The notes under the pieces were generated by a model. That model had not been told where the DNA came from, did not search any database, and saw nothing but the letters and a program-made list of their open reading frames with translations. The translations under genes were made by a program, and so were the position numbers. From WJMT01 sp964445575 (GTDB lineage: Bacteria > Acidobacteriota > Aminicenantia > Aminicenantales > Aminicenantaceae), in NCBI GenBank assembly GCA_964445575.1, contig CAYULB010000006.1, positions 4,988-68,987 on the forward strand: DNA of 64,000 nucleotides, given 5' to 3'. How positions within the stretch are numbered: position 1 is the first letter of the stretch; the number at the start of each line of letters is the position of its first letter. Shown piece after piece: positions 26,081 to 34,590 of this stretch.

Positions 26081-26967
26081 GATAAAAGGGCATCTGTGAA
26101 TTCTTGGGGAGAAAATTCAAGCATATCGCTCTCTTCTTCTCCAACGCCTATCAGTTTGATGGGAAGGTTCAGTTCATCCACGATGCTTATGGCACTTCCC
26201 CCTTTAGCGGTTCCATCCAGTTTGGATGAAAATATCCCGGTAAGTCCAGAAAACTTTGAGAATTCTCTTGCCTGATGAAGGGCATTTTGTCCGATGCTTG
26301 CATCCAAAACCAATAGGACTTCATGGGGAGCTCCCGGGATTTCTCTTGAGATTATTTTTTTGATTTTTTCAAGTTCATTCATCAGGTTTATGTTGGTATG
26401 GAGGCGGCCGGCTGTATCGATGAGGAGCATTTGATAATGGTGGGCTTTAAAAGATTGAATGGCATCATAAGTTACCGCGGCAGGATCTGCTCCGTATTTG
26501 CTTTTAATAACAGGCACATTTAACTTTTTCCCCCATTCAGAGAGCTGCTCTTGAGCCGCGGCTCGGAAGGTGTCTGCAGCTACCATAAGCACTTTTTTGC
26601 CTTTTTTCTTGAAATGATATGCTGTTTTGGCAAGAGAAGTGGTTTTTCCTCCCCCATTAGTGCCTACAAACATGATAACGGTTCCGTGGGGATTTATGTT
26701 TAATTTTAAAGAATATCTGGAGAGGATTTCTATGATTTGATTTTTTAAAACCTGCTTTATGGTTGAGAAGGAGTCAGACTTTTTTGTTTTTTCTTTTAAT
26801 CCAGCTATGATTTTTTCAGAAGTGTTTATCCCGGTATCTGAAAGGATTAGAGATTCCATAAGTTCATCCAGGACCTGGTCTCTTTTTTTGGGGGATTTGA
26901 GCACTTCCTTTATTCTTTCATTAAAAACTTCTCGGGTGCGGGAAAGTTTGTCTTTGAGACGGATCAT
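26077..26967 (-). CDS. ftsY: Signal recognition particle receptor FtsY
   Basis: SRP receptor GTPase that docks ribosome-SRP complexes at the membrane. The 296 aa protein is an NG-domain form without the long acidic A region. Motifs are G1 GTNGGGKTT (near 102-110), VAADTFRAAAQEQL, DTAGRLHTN, SKLDGTAKGG and the GVGE closing loop. It heads ftsY-ribD-ribE-ribBA. A fully consensus promoter (TTGACA-17-TATAAT) ends 12 bases before the ATG, leaving a leader of about 5 bases and no ribosome site. Confidence 0.96.
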   Translation of the reverse strand: MIRLKDKLSRTREVFNERIKEVLKSPKKRDQVLDELMESLILSDTGINTSEKIIAGLKEKTKKSDSFSTIKQVLKNQIIEILSRYSLKLNINPHGTVIMFVGTNGGGKTTSLAKTAYHFKKKGKKVLMVAADTFRAAAQEQLSEWGKKLNVPVIKSKYGADPAAVTYDAIQSFKAHHYQMLLIDTAGRLHTNINLMNELEKIKKIISREIPGAPHEVLLVLDASIGQNALHQAREFSKFSGLTGIFSSKLDGTAKGGSAISIVDELNLPIKLIGVGEEESDMLEFSPQEFTDALLS

Positions 26968-26979
26968 GGCGTTAAAGGA

Positions 26980-27008
26980 ATTATATTTTTCATGGAAATC
27001 ATTGTCAA
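26980..27008 (-). promoter_or_regulatory. Consensus sigma-70 promoter of the ftsY-rib operon
   Basis: Minus-strand -35 TTGACA (27003-27008), 17-base spacer, -10 TATAAT (26980-26985), matching the consensus at all 12 positions. The ATG (26965-26967) begins only 12 bases after the -10. No FMN riboswitch fits in this space. Confidence 0.7.
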
Positions 27009-27058
27009 CGTGATTCCATTGATATTCTTAGATATTAGATTTTGTTGATTTTGGGTTG

Positions 27059-27087
27059 TTGATGTTTGAGTGCTGTGTGTGTTAAAT
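27059..27087 (+). promoter_or_regulatory. Sigma-70-type promoter of recJ
   Basis: -35 TTGATG (27059-27064), 17-base spacer, -10 TTAAAT (27082-27087). The gap to the ATG at 27097 is 9 bases, so the leader would be about 3 bases. It supports ATG 27097 rather than the upstream in-frame GTG at 27070. Confidence 0.45.
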
Positions 27088-27096
27088 TTAAATCCA

Positions 27097-28797
27097 ATGG
27101 AAAATGCTGCTTGGCTGCTGCCTAAATTTGATCATAGAATCCTTGGTTTTGCTTCTGAACTCGGTCTTTCTCAAGAAACAGCTCAAATTCTTTATAACAG
27201 GGGAATAAGGAACAAACAGGAGGCTGAGAAGTTTTTATTTCCCTCGAGAGAAGATTGGAGTGACCCTTATCAAATGGAAGGAATGGAGGACGCGGTCCAA
27301 AGAATAGAAGAAGCGGTCAGGAAACAACAGAAGATACTGGTGTTCGGAGATTATGATGTGGATGGGATTCTTTCAGTAGTGATTCTTATGAAAGCTCTTG
27401 AATCTATGGGAGGACGTGTTGAATATTTTATTCCTGATAGATTGGAAGACGGGTATGGCATGAAGACCAAGCATCTTAAAATGGTGCTGGAAAGAAAAAT
27501 TGGCTTAGTTATCAGTGTGGACTGTGGGATCAAAGCGGTTCTGTTTACAGAAGAAGCCAAGGCAAAGGGAGTGGATGTTATTATAACGGATCATCATCAG
27601 CCTGGTTTAGAGCTCCCCAGAGCGGTTGCTGTTCTGAATCCAGCATTGGAAAACTCAAGGTACCCGGATAAAAATCTGGCGGGAGTGGGGGTGGTTTTCA
27701 AACTGATACAGGCGCTTCTGGAAAAAAGAAATAAAGGAAATGTTCTCTCTCATTACTTAAAACTGGTATCTATCGGCACCATTGCTGATGTTGCTGAATT
27801 AAGAGGCGAAAACAGGATTTTCGTAAAACAGGGTCTGGAAGGCCTGAAAGCTGTATCCAATAAAGGCCTGAGGAGTCTCCTTTCAGTTTGCGGGTTGGGG
27901 TGCGGGGACGTGACAACAGGGGATGTGGGTTTCAGAATCGCTCCAAGATTGAATGCAGCCGGAAGAATGGGAAAAGTAGACCTTTCTGTAGATCTTTTTC
28001 GGGTTAAGGATGATGAAAAAAGCATTGCCATTGCCGCGCATTTGAACAAACTGAACTCTTTAAGACAGAAAGCAGAGATAAAGATTTTTGACCAGGCTTT
28101 AGAAAAGATAGAAAAAAACAGGTTGAACAAAAAATATAAATTTTTGGTCTTGGGGAGCCAGCACTGGCATAAGGGAGTTATCGGTATTGTTGCCTCTCGA
28201 TTGAAGGACATTTATTACCGGCCGGTGCTCCTGTTTTCCTATGAAAATGGGAAAGCTGTAGGCTCGGGCCGGAGCATTCAGGACTTTTCATTGATTGACT
28301 GTATCAGAAACAGCAGCCAATTTTGTCTTGGTTTCGGAGGACATCCTTTAGCCGTGGGATGTGAAGTCAGCCAAAAACAGTTTGATGACTTCAGAAAGAA
28401 TCTAAACCATTATGCTGAGAAAGAAATAAATAAAGCGGCTTTAAAAAGAAAGATAAAAATAGACGCCGAGATTGATTTTAAGCGAATAAACCATTCTTTT
28501 TTAGAGGAAACCAACCTGCTTCAACCCCATGGAGTTGGAAATCCGAAGCCTGTCTTTTTATCCCGTAAAGTTTTGATTGCTTCGAGACCGGCGGTTCTTA
28601 AAGAAAAGCACAGCAAGTTTATGGTAAAAAAAGAAGGGAGAAATTTAGAGGCTGTGGGCTGGGGGAGAAAGGACTGGGTCAAATATTTTGCTGGGGGTGA
28701 TTGGGCAGATATTGTCTATTCTTTAAGCAGCACCGAATATCTTGGGGAGAAGCGGCTGAATCTTGTGCTGCATGACATAAGACCAGCTCAAAGATGA
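27097..28797 (+). CDS. recJ: Single-stranded-DNA-specific exonuclease RecJ
   Basis: 5'-3' single-strand DNA exonuclease for recombination and mismatch repair. The 566 aa product has the DHH-family motifs FGDYDVDGI (about 84-92), VDCGI and TDHHQPG. A DHHA1 domain includes GVIGIVASRL and GSGRSIQDFSLIDC, and a C-terminal OB-like domain follows. ATG 27097 (MENAAWLLPKFD) is preferred over the in-frame GTG 27 bases earlier because the promoter ends just before it. It is divergent from ftsY. Confidence 0.95.
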   Translation: MENAAWLLPKFDHRILGFASELGLSQETAQILYNRGIRNKQEAEKFLFPSREDWSDPYQMEGMEDAVQRIEEAVRKQQKILVFGDYDVDGILSVVILMKALESMGGRVEYFIPDRLEDGYGMKTKHLKMVLERKIGLVISVDCGIKAVLFTEEAKAKGVDVIITDHHQPGLELPRAVAVLNPALENSRYPDKNLAGVGVVFKLIQALLEKRNKGNVLSHYLKLVSIGTIADVAELRGENRIFVKQGLEGLKAVSNKGLRSLLSVCGLGCGDVTTGDVGFRIAPRLNAAGRMGKVDLSVDLFRVKDDEKSIAIAAHLNKLNSLRQKAEIKIFDQALEKIEKNRLNKKYKFLVLGSQHWHKGVIGIVASRLKDIYYRPVLLFSYENGKAVGSGRSIQDFSLIDCIRNSSQFCLGFGGHPLAVGCEVSQKQFDDFRKNLNHYAEKEINKAALKRKIKIDAEIDFKRINHSFLEETNLLQPHGVGNPKPVFLSRKVLIASRPAVLKEKHSKFMVKKEGRNLEAVGWGRKDWVKYFAGGDWADIVYSLSSTEYLGEKRLNLVLHDIRPAQR

Positions 28798-28836
28798 CAT
28801 GCTTTTCTGGAGAGAATAAATTATAATATATATATA

Positions 28837-28858
28837 TAACCTGGATTATTCACGAGTC
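28837..28858. repeat. Isolated half-copy of the TAACCTGGATTATTCA repeat
   Basis: TAACCTGGATTATTCACGAGTC reads the same family end as 45590-45610 (reverse orientation) and shares the CGAGTC/GACTCG extension with 43983-43995. It follows a run of alternating TA bases (about 28822-28837) in the recJ-lptC gap. No partner arm is seen, so this is a degenerate or partial copy. Confidence 0.5.
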
Positions 28859-28897
28859 AAGATTCCGGCCTTATAGTCATAATGGGATAGATTCCTT

Positions 28898-28903
28898 TAT
28901 AAT
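28898..28903 (+). promoter_or_regulatory. Possible -10 element (TATAAT) of the lptCA-lptB-rpoN cluster
   Basis: A perfect TATAAT ends 12 bases before the ATG at 28916, the same geometry as other leaderless-type units here, but no good -35 is found 16-18 bases upstream. A second TATAAT at 28822-28827 is an alternative. AAAAGGA directly before the ATG is a poorly spaced ribosome site. Confidence 0.3.
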
Positions 28904-28915
28904 ATAAAAAGGAAC

Positions 28916-30793
28916 ATGGTTTCTGTGCGAAAACAAGTTAAAGAAAAAAAGGTCAGCCCTTCCATAATATTTAGGCATTTAACTCTTTTCGGTCTTGTTT
29001 TGGTTCTGGTCATTATTGGATTAAACATCATTTCCAGGTCAGGGAAGGAAGCCAGGATTTTGTTGTCCGATGAAGAATTGGAAGAACGGAAAGTCCAGAA
29101 AAGAGAAGAAGTTGTCTATTTACAGGATGAGAAGGGAAACCTGGTTCTTGAGTCAAAAGCTGACCGGCAGTATCTGGGAGAAGATGGATTTTATCACATG
29201 GAAGGAGATGTGCTCATAAAATTTTTAAAGCGCGCCGAAGGAGAAGATGTTGTCATAAGAGGTGGTGAAGTTCTGCGTGACCAGAAAGAAAATCGGCTCA
29301 TGGTGCAAGGAAATGCTGAAATCAGGTTCAAAGACCTTGTTATCAGATCTTCTTACCTGGAATATGATAATAAAGAACATATTATTAAAACAGATGAAGG
29401 GGTATCTTTTTCTTCTGATAGGGTCAAGGGAGAAGGAAAGTCCCTGATTTGCTGGGAAAGAGAAAAAGATTTAAAGATAAAAAATGATGTACACCTTGAA
29501 TTTACACAGGACCAAGAGAGTTCAAAGGTCATTTATGCAAGCGGAGATGAATTGTATTACACCCATAAATGGGGGAACGGCTACATCCAGGGAAAGGCAA
29601 GTGTTAAGGCTGGGGAAAATTCAGTTCAGACTGACCGGCTGGAATTTTATCTTCCTCCAGCTAAAGATTTCTTAAGGTCCCTGTTTTTGGAAGGAAATGT
29701 CAGAGGAGAGTTTGTTTTGAATTCTAAACCTGAAGAAGACAGGGAAAGAGAAAGATATAAAGTTGGTGCTGAAGAAGTGTTTGTCAGGTTTTTTAAATAT
29801 CTTGATACTCCTCAGAAAATAGAGGCTAAAGGGGATTGTTTTATTGATTCACATCAGCAGGAATCAGGTTTCAATAGGATTCAATCAGGAAGATTCACCA
29901 TTGATTTCAGAAGATCCGGTGAAATCAGCAATTTTATTGGCTCTGATAAGGTGCTGCTTGAAGACAGTGCCGAAGGTCATAAACGACAGATCAGAGGGAA
30001 TGAATTCTCCCTTGATAAAGCAGAAGAGACTTTAACTGTGGTGGGCGATAGTTTCCAGAAAGCAGAGATTTTTTCGGAAGATTATGATATTTCAGCCGAT
30101 AAGATATCCAGTTTTCTAAACAGCCAAGACCTTAGTGCAGAAGGAGAAATTACCGGTGTTTTCAGGTCTTCTGGAAGTCATGAAATGAACATAGGGATTT
30201 TCTCTGAATCCCAGCCTGTGTTCATCTCAGCACAAAGTATGAGATATTTAGAAGAGCTGGAACGTTTTGTATTTAAGGAGAAAGTCAAATTGTGGCAGGG
30301 TCAGGAAATGCTCACTGCAGGGGAAGTTGTGGTCAAAAAAGAAAGAGAAGGGCTGAGTGCCAGTAAGGGAGTGCAGACACTTTTTCATTATGATAACAAA
30401 CAGCAGGAGGGGAAAAAAATCAGGGTCTTATCCCAAAGCATGGAGTTTGACCCCCAAGAGCATAGAATACTGTATCAAAAGGAGTGTTCTATGGAAATCG
30501 GAGATGTCCGAATAAAGGCAGATTCCTTATGCATTCAAATTGAGGAGAGAGAGATGAAGGATATAACCGCAGAGGGTTCTGTGGTCATCTCAATGGGAGT
30601 TTATGAAGGAAGAGGGGAAAATGCTGTTTATTCATTTGATAATGAAGAGATTGTCCTGACCGGGAATCCTGTTCTTATAGAGGAAAACAGGGGAAGGACA
30701 GAGGGCGACAAATTGACTTTTAGTATGGCCAATGATAGAATCATCGTCGAAAACAGAGGAGACGAGAGATCAGTAACGGTAATCAAGAAGTGA
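28916..30793 (+). CDS. LptC/LptA-like LPS transport fusion with multiple OstA-type segments
   Basis: Predicted inner-membrane-anchored, periplasmic LPS-bridge protein of 625 aa. Residues 1-20 are basic, about 22-42 form one membrane helix (the LptC layout), and the rest is beta-rich. It contains repeated OstA/LptA-like units of the type 'VQGNAEIRFKD...', 'GDVLIKF', 'AEGEITGVF', 'VKLWQGQEMLTAGEVVV', 'ITAEGSVVIS' and 'LTGNPVLIEENRGRTEGDKLTF', ending with the LptA-type C-terminal strand. LptC is usually about 190 aa and LptA about 185 aa. The single ORF therefore has room for LptC plus two or three jellyrolls. It stands 3 bases before lptB, exactly where lptC-lptA lie in proteobacteria. Domain boundaries are by eye. 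Confidence 0.85.
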   Translation: MVSVRKQVKEKKVSPSIIFRHLTLFGLVLVLVIIGLNIISRSGKEARILLSDEELEERKVQKREEVVYLQDEKGNLVLESKADRQYLGEDGFYHMEGDVLIKFLKRAEGEDVVIRGGEVLRDQKENRLMVQGNAEIRFKDLVIRSSYLEYDNKEHIIKTDEGVSFSSDRVKGEGKSLICWEREKDLKIKNDVHLEFTQDQESSKVIYASGDELYYTHKWGNGYIQGKASVKAGENSVQTDRLEFYLPPAKDFLRSLFLEGNVRGEFVLNSKPEEDRERERYKVGAEEVFVRFFKYLDTPQKIEAKGDCFIDSHQQESGFNRIQSGRFTIDFRRSGEISNFIGSDKVLLEDSAEGHKRQIRGNEFSLDKAEETLTVVGDSFQKAEIFSEDYDISADKISSFLNSQDLSAEGEITGVFRSSGSHEMNIGIFSESQPVFISAQSMRYLEELERFVFKEKVKLWQGQEMLTAGEVVVKKEREGLSASKGVQTLFHYDNKQQEGKKIRVLSQSMEFDPQEHRILYQKECSMEIGDVRIKADSLCIQIEEREMKDITAEGSVVISMGVYEGRGENAVYSFDNEEIVLTGNPVLIEENRGRTEGDKLTFSMANDRIIVENRGDERSVTVIKK

Positions 30794-30796
30794 AAG

Positions 30797-31522
30797 ATGA
30801 ATACATTTTTAGAAGCCAGAGGACTGGACAAGAGCTACCGCAGAAAGAAAGTGGTGAACAATGTATCTATAAAAGTCAATAGAGGGGAAATTGTCGGGAT
30901 TCTGGGGCCTAACGGCGCAGGGAAGACAACCACATTCGGATTGATTCTTGGACTTATTCCTCAAGATTCCGGTCAAATATATTTAGAGGGAAAAGACATC
31001 ACTCACCTTCCTATGTATCTGAGGGCAAGGAAAGGATTGTGCCTCCTTCCCCAGGAACCTTCTTCATTCAGAAAATTGAGCGTGAGAGACAATCTTTTGG
31101 CAGCAAAAGAAATCATGTACAATTCTCCTATTGAGGAATCAGATATCATTGATATGTTAACTGAGTTTGGACTGGAGGAACTTATAGAGGGAAAAGCGGC
31201 AACTTTGTCAGGAGGGGAAAGGAGAAGACTTGAGATTGCTAGAGCCTTGGCCACAAATCCGGATTATATTCTTTTAGATGAACCCTTTACCGGGATAGAC
31301 CCTCTTGCTGTATTTGATTTGCAGAAAATAATCTATTCACTGAGAGAGAGAGGTATTGGCTTGCTTATAACAGATCACAGCGTGAGAGAAACCCTCAAAA
31401 TTACTGACAGAGCTTATATAATAGACAAGGGAGAGATCATCGTCCAGGGAACACCGGATGAGATTGTTAATTCAGATAAAGTTAAGCAGTCTTACCTAGG
31501 GGAGGGATTTAGACTTGAGTGA
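30797..31522 (+). CDS. lptB: LPS export ABC transporter ATPase
   Basis: Cytoplasmic ATPase of the LptB2FG transporter that drives LPS along the Lpt bridge. The 241 aa protein has Walker A GPNGAGKT (37-44), the LptB-type Q-loop region LPQEPSSFRKLSVRDNL, signature LSGGERRRLEIARAL, Walker B YILLDEPFTGIDP and the switch His in LITDHSVRETL. It follows the LptC/A fusion by 3 bases. The LptF and LptG permeases are not in the window. Confidence 0.97.
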   Translation: MNTFLEARGLDKSYRRKKVVNNVSIKVNRGEIVGILGPNGAGKTTTFGLILGLIPQDSGQIYLEGKDITHLPMYLRARKGLCLLPQEPSSFRKLSVRDNLLAAKEIMYNSPIEESDIIDMLTEFGLEELIEGKAATLSGGERRRLEIARALATNPDYILLDEPFTGIDPLAVFDLQKIIYSLRERGIGLLITDHSVRETLKITDRAYIIDKGEIIVQGTPDEIVNSDKVKQSYLGEGFRLE

Positions 31523-31551
31523 TTTCTCTGGAGGAATTTTAAGATAGAAAA

Positions 31552-32994
31552 ATGGCTTTAAAACAACAGCTGAGTCAGAAGCAGACTCAAAAACTCATCC
31601 TCGCCCCTGCTTTGCAGCAAGCCATAAGAATGCTTCCTTTAACAAACTTAGAGATAATTGAGGTCATTGATGATGAGTTATCTGAGAACCCTCTGCTTGA
31701 AATTAAAGGAGAAACAGTCAAAGAAGAACAGGAAGACCGGAAAGAAAAAGAACAGGGACTGGACTCTGGTGAGAATGATGAGCCTTTTGAAGCAGAAAAT
31801 GACCCTGAGTTTGAGGCCATGTATGAGCAGTACTTTGACAATAGGTTCCATTCTATTTATATGGGCAAAAAGGAAGCGCCGGATTATGAAAACTTTATCT
31901 CCAAAGAGCTCTCACTTTGGGAACGGCTTAATTGGCAGGCCAATTTGACTTTTTTCGATGAAAAAGATAAGGAAATCGCTTATTATATCATAGGGAATAT
32001 TGATGAGGACGGGTATTTGACCATTTCTTTAGAAGATGTTTCCCGCTCTGTGAAAGCCCCTTTGGATAAAGTCAATAAAGCGAGAGAAAAGATAATGAGA
32101 TTCGATCCCATAGGTGTGGGAAGTCTTTCTCTTAAAGAAGTTCTTCTGGTTCAGTTGGATTATTTGGAAATAGACAGCGCGAATTTGCGGAAAATCATTC
32201 ATGACCACTTAGACCTTTTAGAAAAGTCCCGTTTTGAGGAGCTGTCCAACGTTATGGGCATCAGTCTATCAGAGGTAAAAGAGCTGATTAAAGAGATCCG
32301 GAGATTGAATCCAAAGCCGGGAACCATGTACTCTCAGGAGAGAACAGATTTTATTGTGCCGGATATTATTGTGGAGAAAAAAGACGGAGAATTCGCCATA
32401 AAGGTTAACACTGAAGGCATTCCCAGCCTTAGGATCAATAAGTTTTACAGAAAGCTGATAGCTCGTGCATCAAAGGAAAACCCTGAAGCTTATGAATTTC
32501 TAAAAGATAAATTAAAGAAAGCCTTTTGGTTTTTGCGAAGTTTGGACCAGAGAAATAACACCATTTATAAAGTCGCAAATTTTATCGTCAACAAACAAAA
32601 AGACTTTTTAGAGAAAGGACTGGATTACATCAAACCGCTGACCTTGGTTGAACTGGCTGAAGAAATTGGAGTTCATGAGTCAACGGTGGGACGGGTTGTG
32701 GCTAATAAACATATGATGACTCCAAGAGGAGTATTCCCTTTAAAATATTTTTTCCATAAAGCTCTTTCTGGAGAATCAGGAGAAGAGGTTTCCACTCTTC
32801 GGATAAAAGAGAGAATGAAAAAGCTTATAGAAAATGAGGAAAGAATTTATCCTTTGAGTGATGTAGAAATAAGTGATATTTTAGCAAAAGAAGATTTCAA
32901 TATCGCAAGACGGACAGTGGCAAAATACAGGAAACAGTTAAAAATCCCGCCTTCTCACATAAGGAAAAGAAAATATTTGATGGAGGAACCATGA
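31552..32994 (+). CDS. rpoN: RNA polymerase sigma-54 factor
   Basis: Alternative sigma factor needing enhancer-binding ATPases. The 480 aa protein has region I (QTQKLILAPALQQAIRML), an acidic region II (about 45-95), the core-binding domain, the helix-turn-helix block and the RpoN box ARRTVAKYRKQLKIP near the C-terminus. The order lptB-rpoN-hpf-ptsN-rapZ matches the enterobacterial cluster. GGAGG lies about 17 bases upstream, rather far for a ribosome site. No enhancer-binding protein is encoded here. Confidence 0.97.
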   Translation: MALKQQLSQKQTQKLILAPALQQAIRMLPLTNLEIIEVIDDELSENPLLEIKGETVKEEQEDRKEKEQGLDSGENDEPFEAENDPEFEAMYEQYFDNRFHSIYMGKKEAPDYENFISKELSLWERLNWQANLTFFDEKDKEIAYYIIGNIDEDGYLTISLEDVSRSVKAPLDKVNKAREKIMRFDPIGVGSLSLKEVLLVQLDYLEIDSANLRKIIHDHLDLLEKSRFEELSNVMGISLSEVKELIKEIRRLNPKPGTMYSQERTDFIVPDIIVEKKDGEFAIKVNTEGIPSLRINKFYRKLIARASKENPEAYEFLKDKLKKAFWFLRSLDQRNNTIYKVANFIVNKQKDFLEKGLDYIKPLTLVELAEEIGVHESTVGRVVANKHMMTPRGVFPLKYFFHKALSGESGEEVSTLRIKERMKKLIENEERIYPLSDVEISDILAKEDFNIARRTVAKYRKQLKIPPSHIRKRKYLMEEP

Positions 32995-33518
32995 TTAATA
33001 TCAATTATACGGGAAGACAGATCAATATCACGCCTGAGATAAGAGATTTCTGTGAAAAACGGATCAAAAGTATTGGCAAGTTAATAAAATCTCCTGCTGA
33101 GATGGACATTGTGTTATCTGTAGAAAAATACCGACACCAAGCAGAGATAAACATTTCTGCAAAAGGATTCACTCTCAATGCGGCTGAAGAGACTCAGGAT
33201 ATGATTTCTTCTTTGGGTGCTGCTTTTGAGAATATTGAGAGACAGGTGAAAAAAGAAAAAGAAAAGATGAGACAGCGCAAAAGAAGAATAAGAAAGGAAG
33301 CAGAGTCCTTTCCAGATGAGACCGGGTCCCAAATACAGGGAACCAGGATTATAAGGGATAATGATTATATCTTAAAACCCATGTCCGTGGAGGAGGCATC
33401 CCTTTTATTTGACCCGAAAAAGAAAAGTGTTTTTGTTTTTAAGGATATCGATACCCAGAAATGGGCGGTTTTGTATAAAAGAAAAGATAAAAATTTAGGT
33501 CTGATTGAACTTGAATAG
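32991..33518 (+). CDS. hpf: Ribosome hibernation promoting factor, long form
   Basis: Binds stalled 70S ribosomes and promotes 100S dimers. The N-terminal S30AE domain (1-100, beginning MININYTGRQINITPEIRDF) is joined to the C-terminal dimerisation domain (about 125-175, ILKPMSVEEASLLFD and VLYKRKDKNLGLIE). At 175 aa it is the long form, unlike the short HPF in the same position in enterobacteria. It overlaps the rpoN stop by 4 bases and has GGAGG 5 bases upstream. Confidence 0.95.
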   Translation: MININYTGRQINITPEIRDFCEKRIKSIGKLIKSPAEMDIVLSVEKYRHQAEINISAKGFTLNAAEETQDMISSLGAAFENIERQVKKEKEKMRQRKRRIRKEAESFPDETGSQIQGTRIIRDNDYILKPMSVEEASLLFDPKKKSVFVFKDIDTQKWAVLYKRKDKNLGLIELE

Positions 33519-33533
33519 AATAGAGAGAGAAAA

Positions 33534-34010
33534 TTGAAAGTAAGCAATTTATTAACCAATGATAGGGTCATCTTAGAGTTAGAAAGGGAAACGCGTGACC
33601 AGGTTTTAAAAGAAATGGTCTCCTTTCTGAAAGAGAAAAACAAGTCCATAAAAGAAAAAGAGCTGTATGAGCGGCTCATACAGAGGGAAAAGCTCGGCAG
33701 CACAGCCATTGGAGAAGGATTTGCTATCCCGCACTGCAAAGTAAAATCTGCGAAAGAGTTAAATGTGCTTATGGGTATATCCGGAAAGGGTATTGACTTT
33801 GGTTCTCAGGATAAAAAGCTGACCCATGTTTTTTTCCTGGTGGTTTCTTCACCTGATAATCCGAGTGTCAATTTACAGGCACTGGCTGCTATCGCTCATC
33901 TTATCCGGAAGTCCAAGAATCTGGTAAAAAAAGTTATCAGGGCGAGAAATATAAGTGAGGTTTTAACTGTTATCCAAAACGAAGAGGAACGTATAGATGA
34001 GTCGGACTGA
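33534..34010 (+). CDS. ptsN: PTS EIIA-Ntr regulatory protein
   Basis: Phosphorylatable EIIA of the nitrogen/regulatory PTS branch. The 158 aa protein has the active-site histidine His67 in GSTAIGEGFAIPHCK (55-69), plus the fructose-type EIIA fold features. The start is TTG at 33534 with AGAGAGAG upstream. It overlaps hprK by 14 bases. In other bacteria it signals to K+ transporters and sensor kinases; here the target is unknown. Confidence 0.93.
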   Translation: MKVSNLLTNDRVILELERETRDQVLKEMVSFLKEKNKSIKEKELYERLIQREKLGSTAIGEGFAIPHCKVKSAKELNVLMGISGKGIDFGSQDKKLTHVFFLVVSSPDNPSVNLQALAAIAHLIRKSKNLVKKVIRARNISEVLTVIQNEEERIDESD

Positions 34011-34590
34011 CCAGAATTCTTCTCCCAAAGACAGGGATTCTAATCAGAAAGTGATCTCAGGGGGGATGCTTCAAGTCAATGGGCTTGGAGTCTTGATCAG
34101 AGGAGACAGCGGAGTGGGAAAAAGCGAGAGTTCTTTGGAGCTGATATCCAGAGGATGGCGTTTCATCTCCGATGATGTGACCAATGTAAAAAAAGTATCA
34201 GAAAAGAAATTAATGGGAACCTCCCCTGCCTTGAGCCGTTACTTTATGGAGATAAGAGGGCTCGGCATTATCAATATCAAACAGATCTTTGGTTCCAAGT
34301 CTATCTGCAAGCGCTCAACTATAGATTTGGTGATAAACTTAAAGAAATGGGAACCCGATAGAGAATATGATCGACTCGGGTTGGATTCGCTGGAAAAACA
34401 TGAGCTTTTGGATGTGAAAATTCCCCAAATTGTGATTCCTGTGGCCCCGGGCCGGAATATCGCCACCTTGATAGAAGTGGCGTGCAAAGTGCAGATATTG
34501 AAAGAAAAAGGCTATCATGCGCCTAAAGAGATTTCCATGAGGCTGGACAAAACCATTGAATCAAAATTAAAGAAAAAAAAGACAAAATGA
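33997..34590 (+). CDS. hprK: HPr kinase/phosphorylase, short form without N-terminal domain
   Basis: Phosphorylates and dephosphorylates HPr at Ser46. The 197 aa protein contains only the catalytic domain: Walker A GDSGVGKS (36-43), RFISDDV, the family signature MEIRGLGIIN and the C-terminal loop PVAPGRNIATLIEVA. Canonical HprK is about 310 aa with a separate N-terminal domain, which is missing; similar short forms occur in alphaproteobacteria. Its substrate site is present in the linked HPr (Ser46). It sits between ptsN and rapZ with overlaps on both sides (14 and 4 bases). Confidence 0.92.
   Translation: MSRTDQNSSPKDRDSNQKVISGGMLQVNGLGVLIRGDSGVGKSESSLELISRGWRFISDDVTNVKKVSEKKLMGTSPALSRYFMEIRGLGIINIKQIFGSKSICKRSTIDLVINLKKWEPDREYDRLGLDSLEKHELLDVKIPQIVIPVAPGRNIATLIEVACKVQILKEKGYHAPKEISMRLDKTIESKLKKKKTK

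Noticed and set aside
26968..27096. FMN riboswitch before the rib genes
   Set aside because: The rib genes follow ftsY with overlaps, and the ftsY leader is only about 5 bases; no RFN core is present.
27070..27096. GTG 27070 as the recJ start
   Set aside because: It falls between the -35 and -10 elements; ATG 27097 gives the usual RecJ N-terminus.
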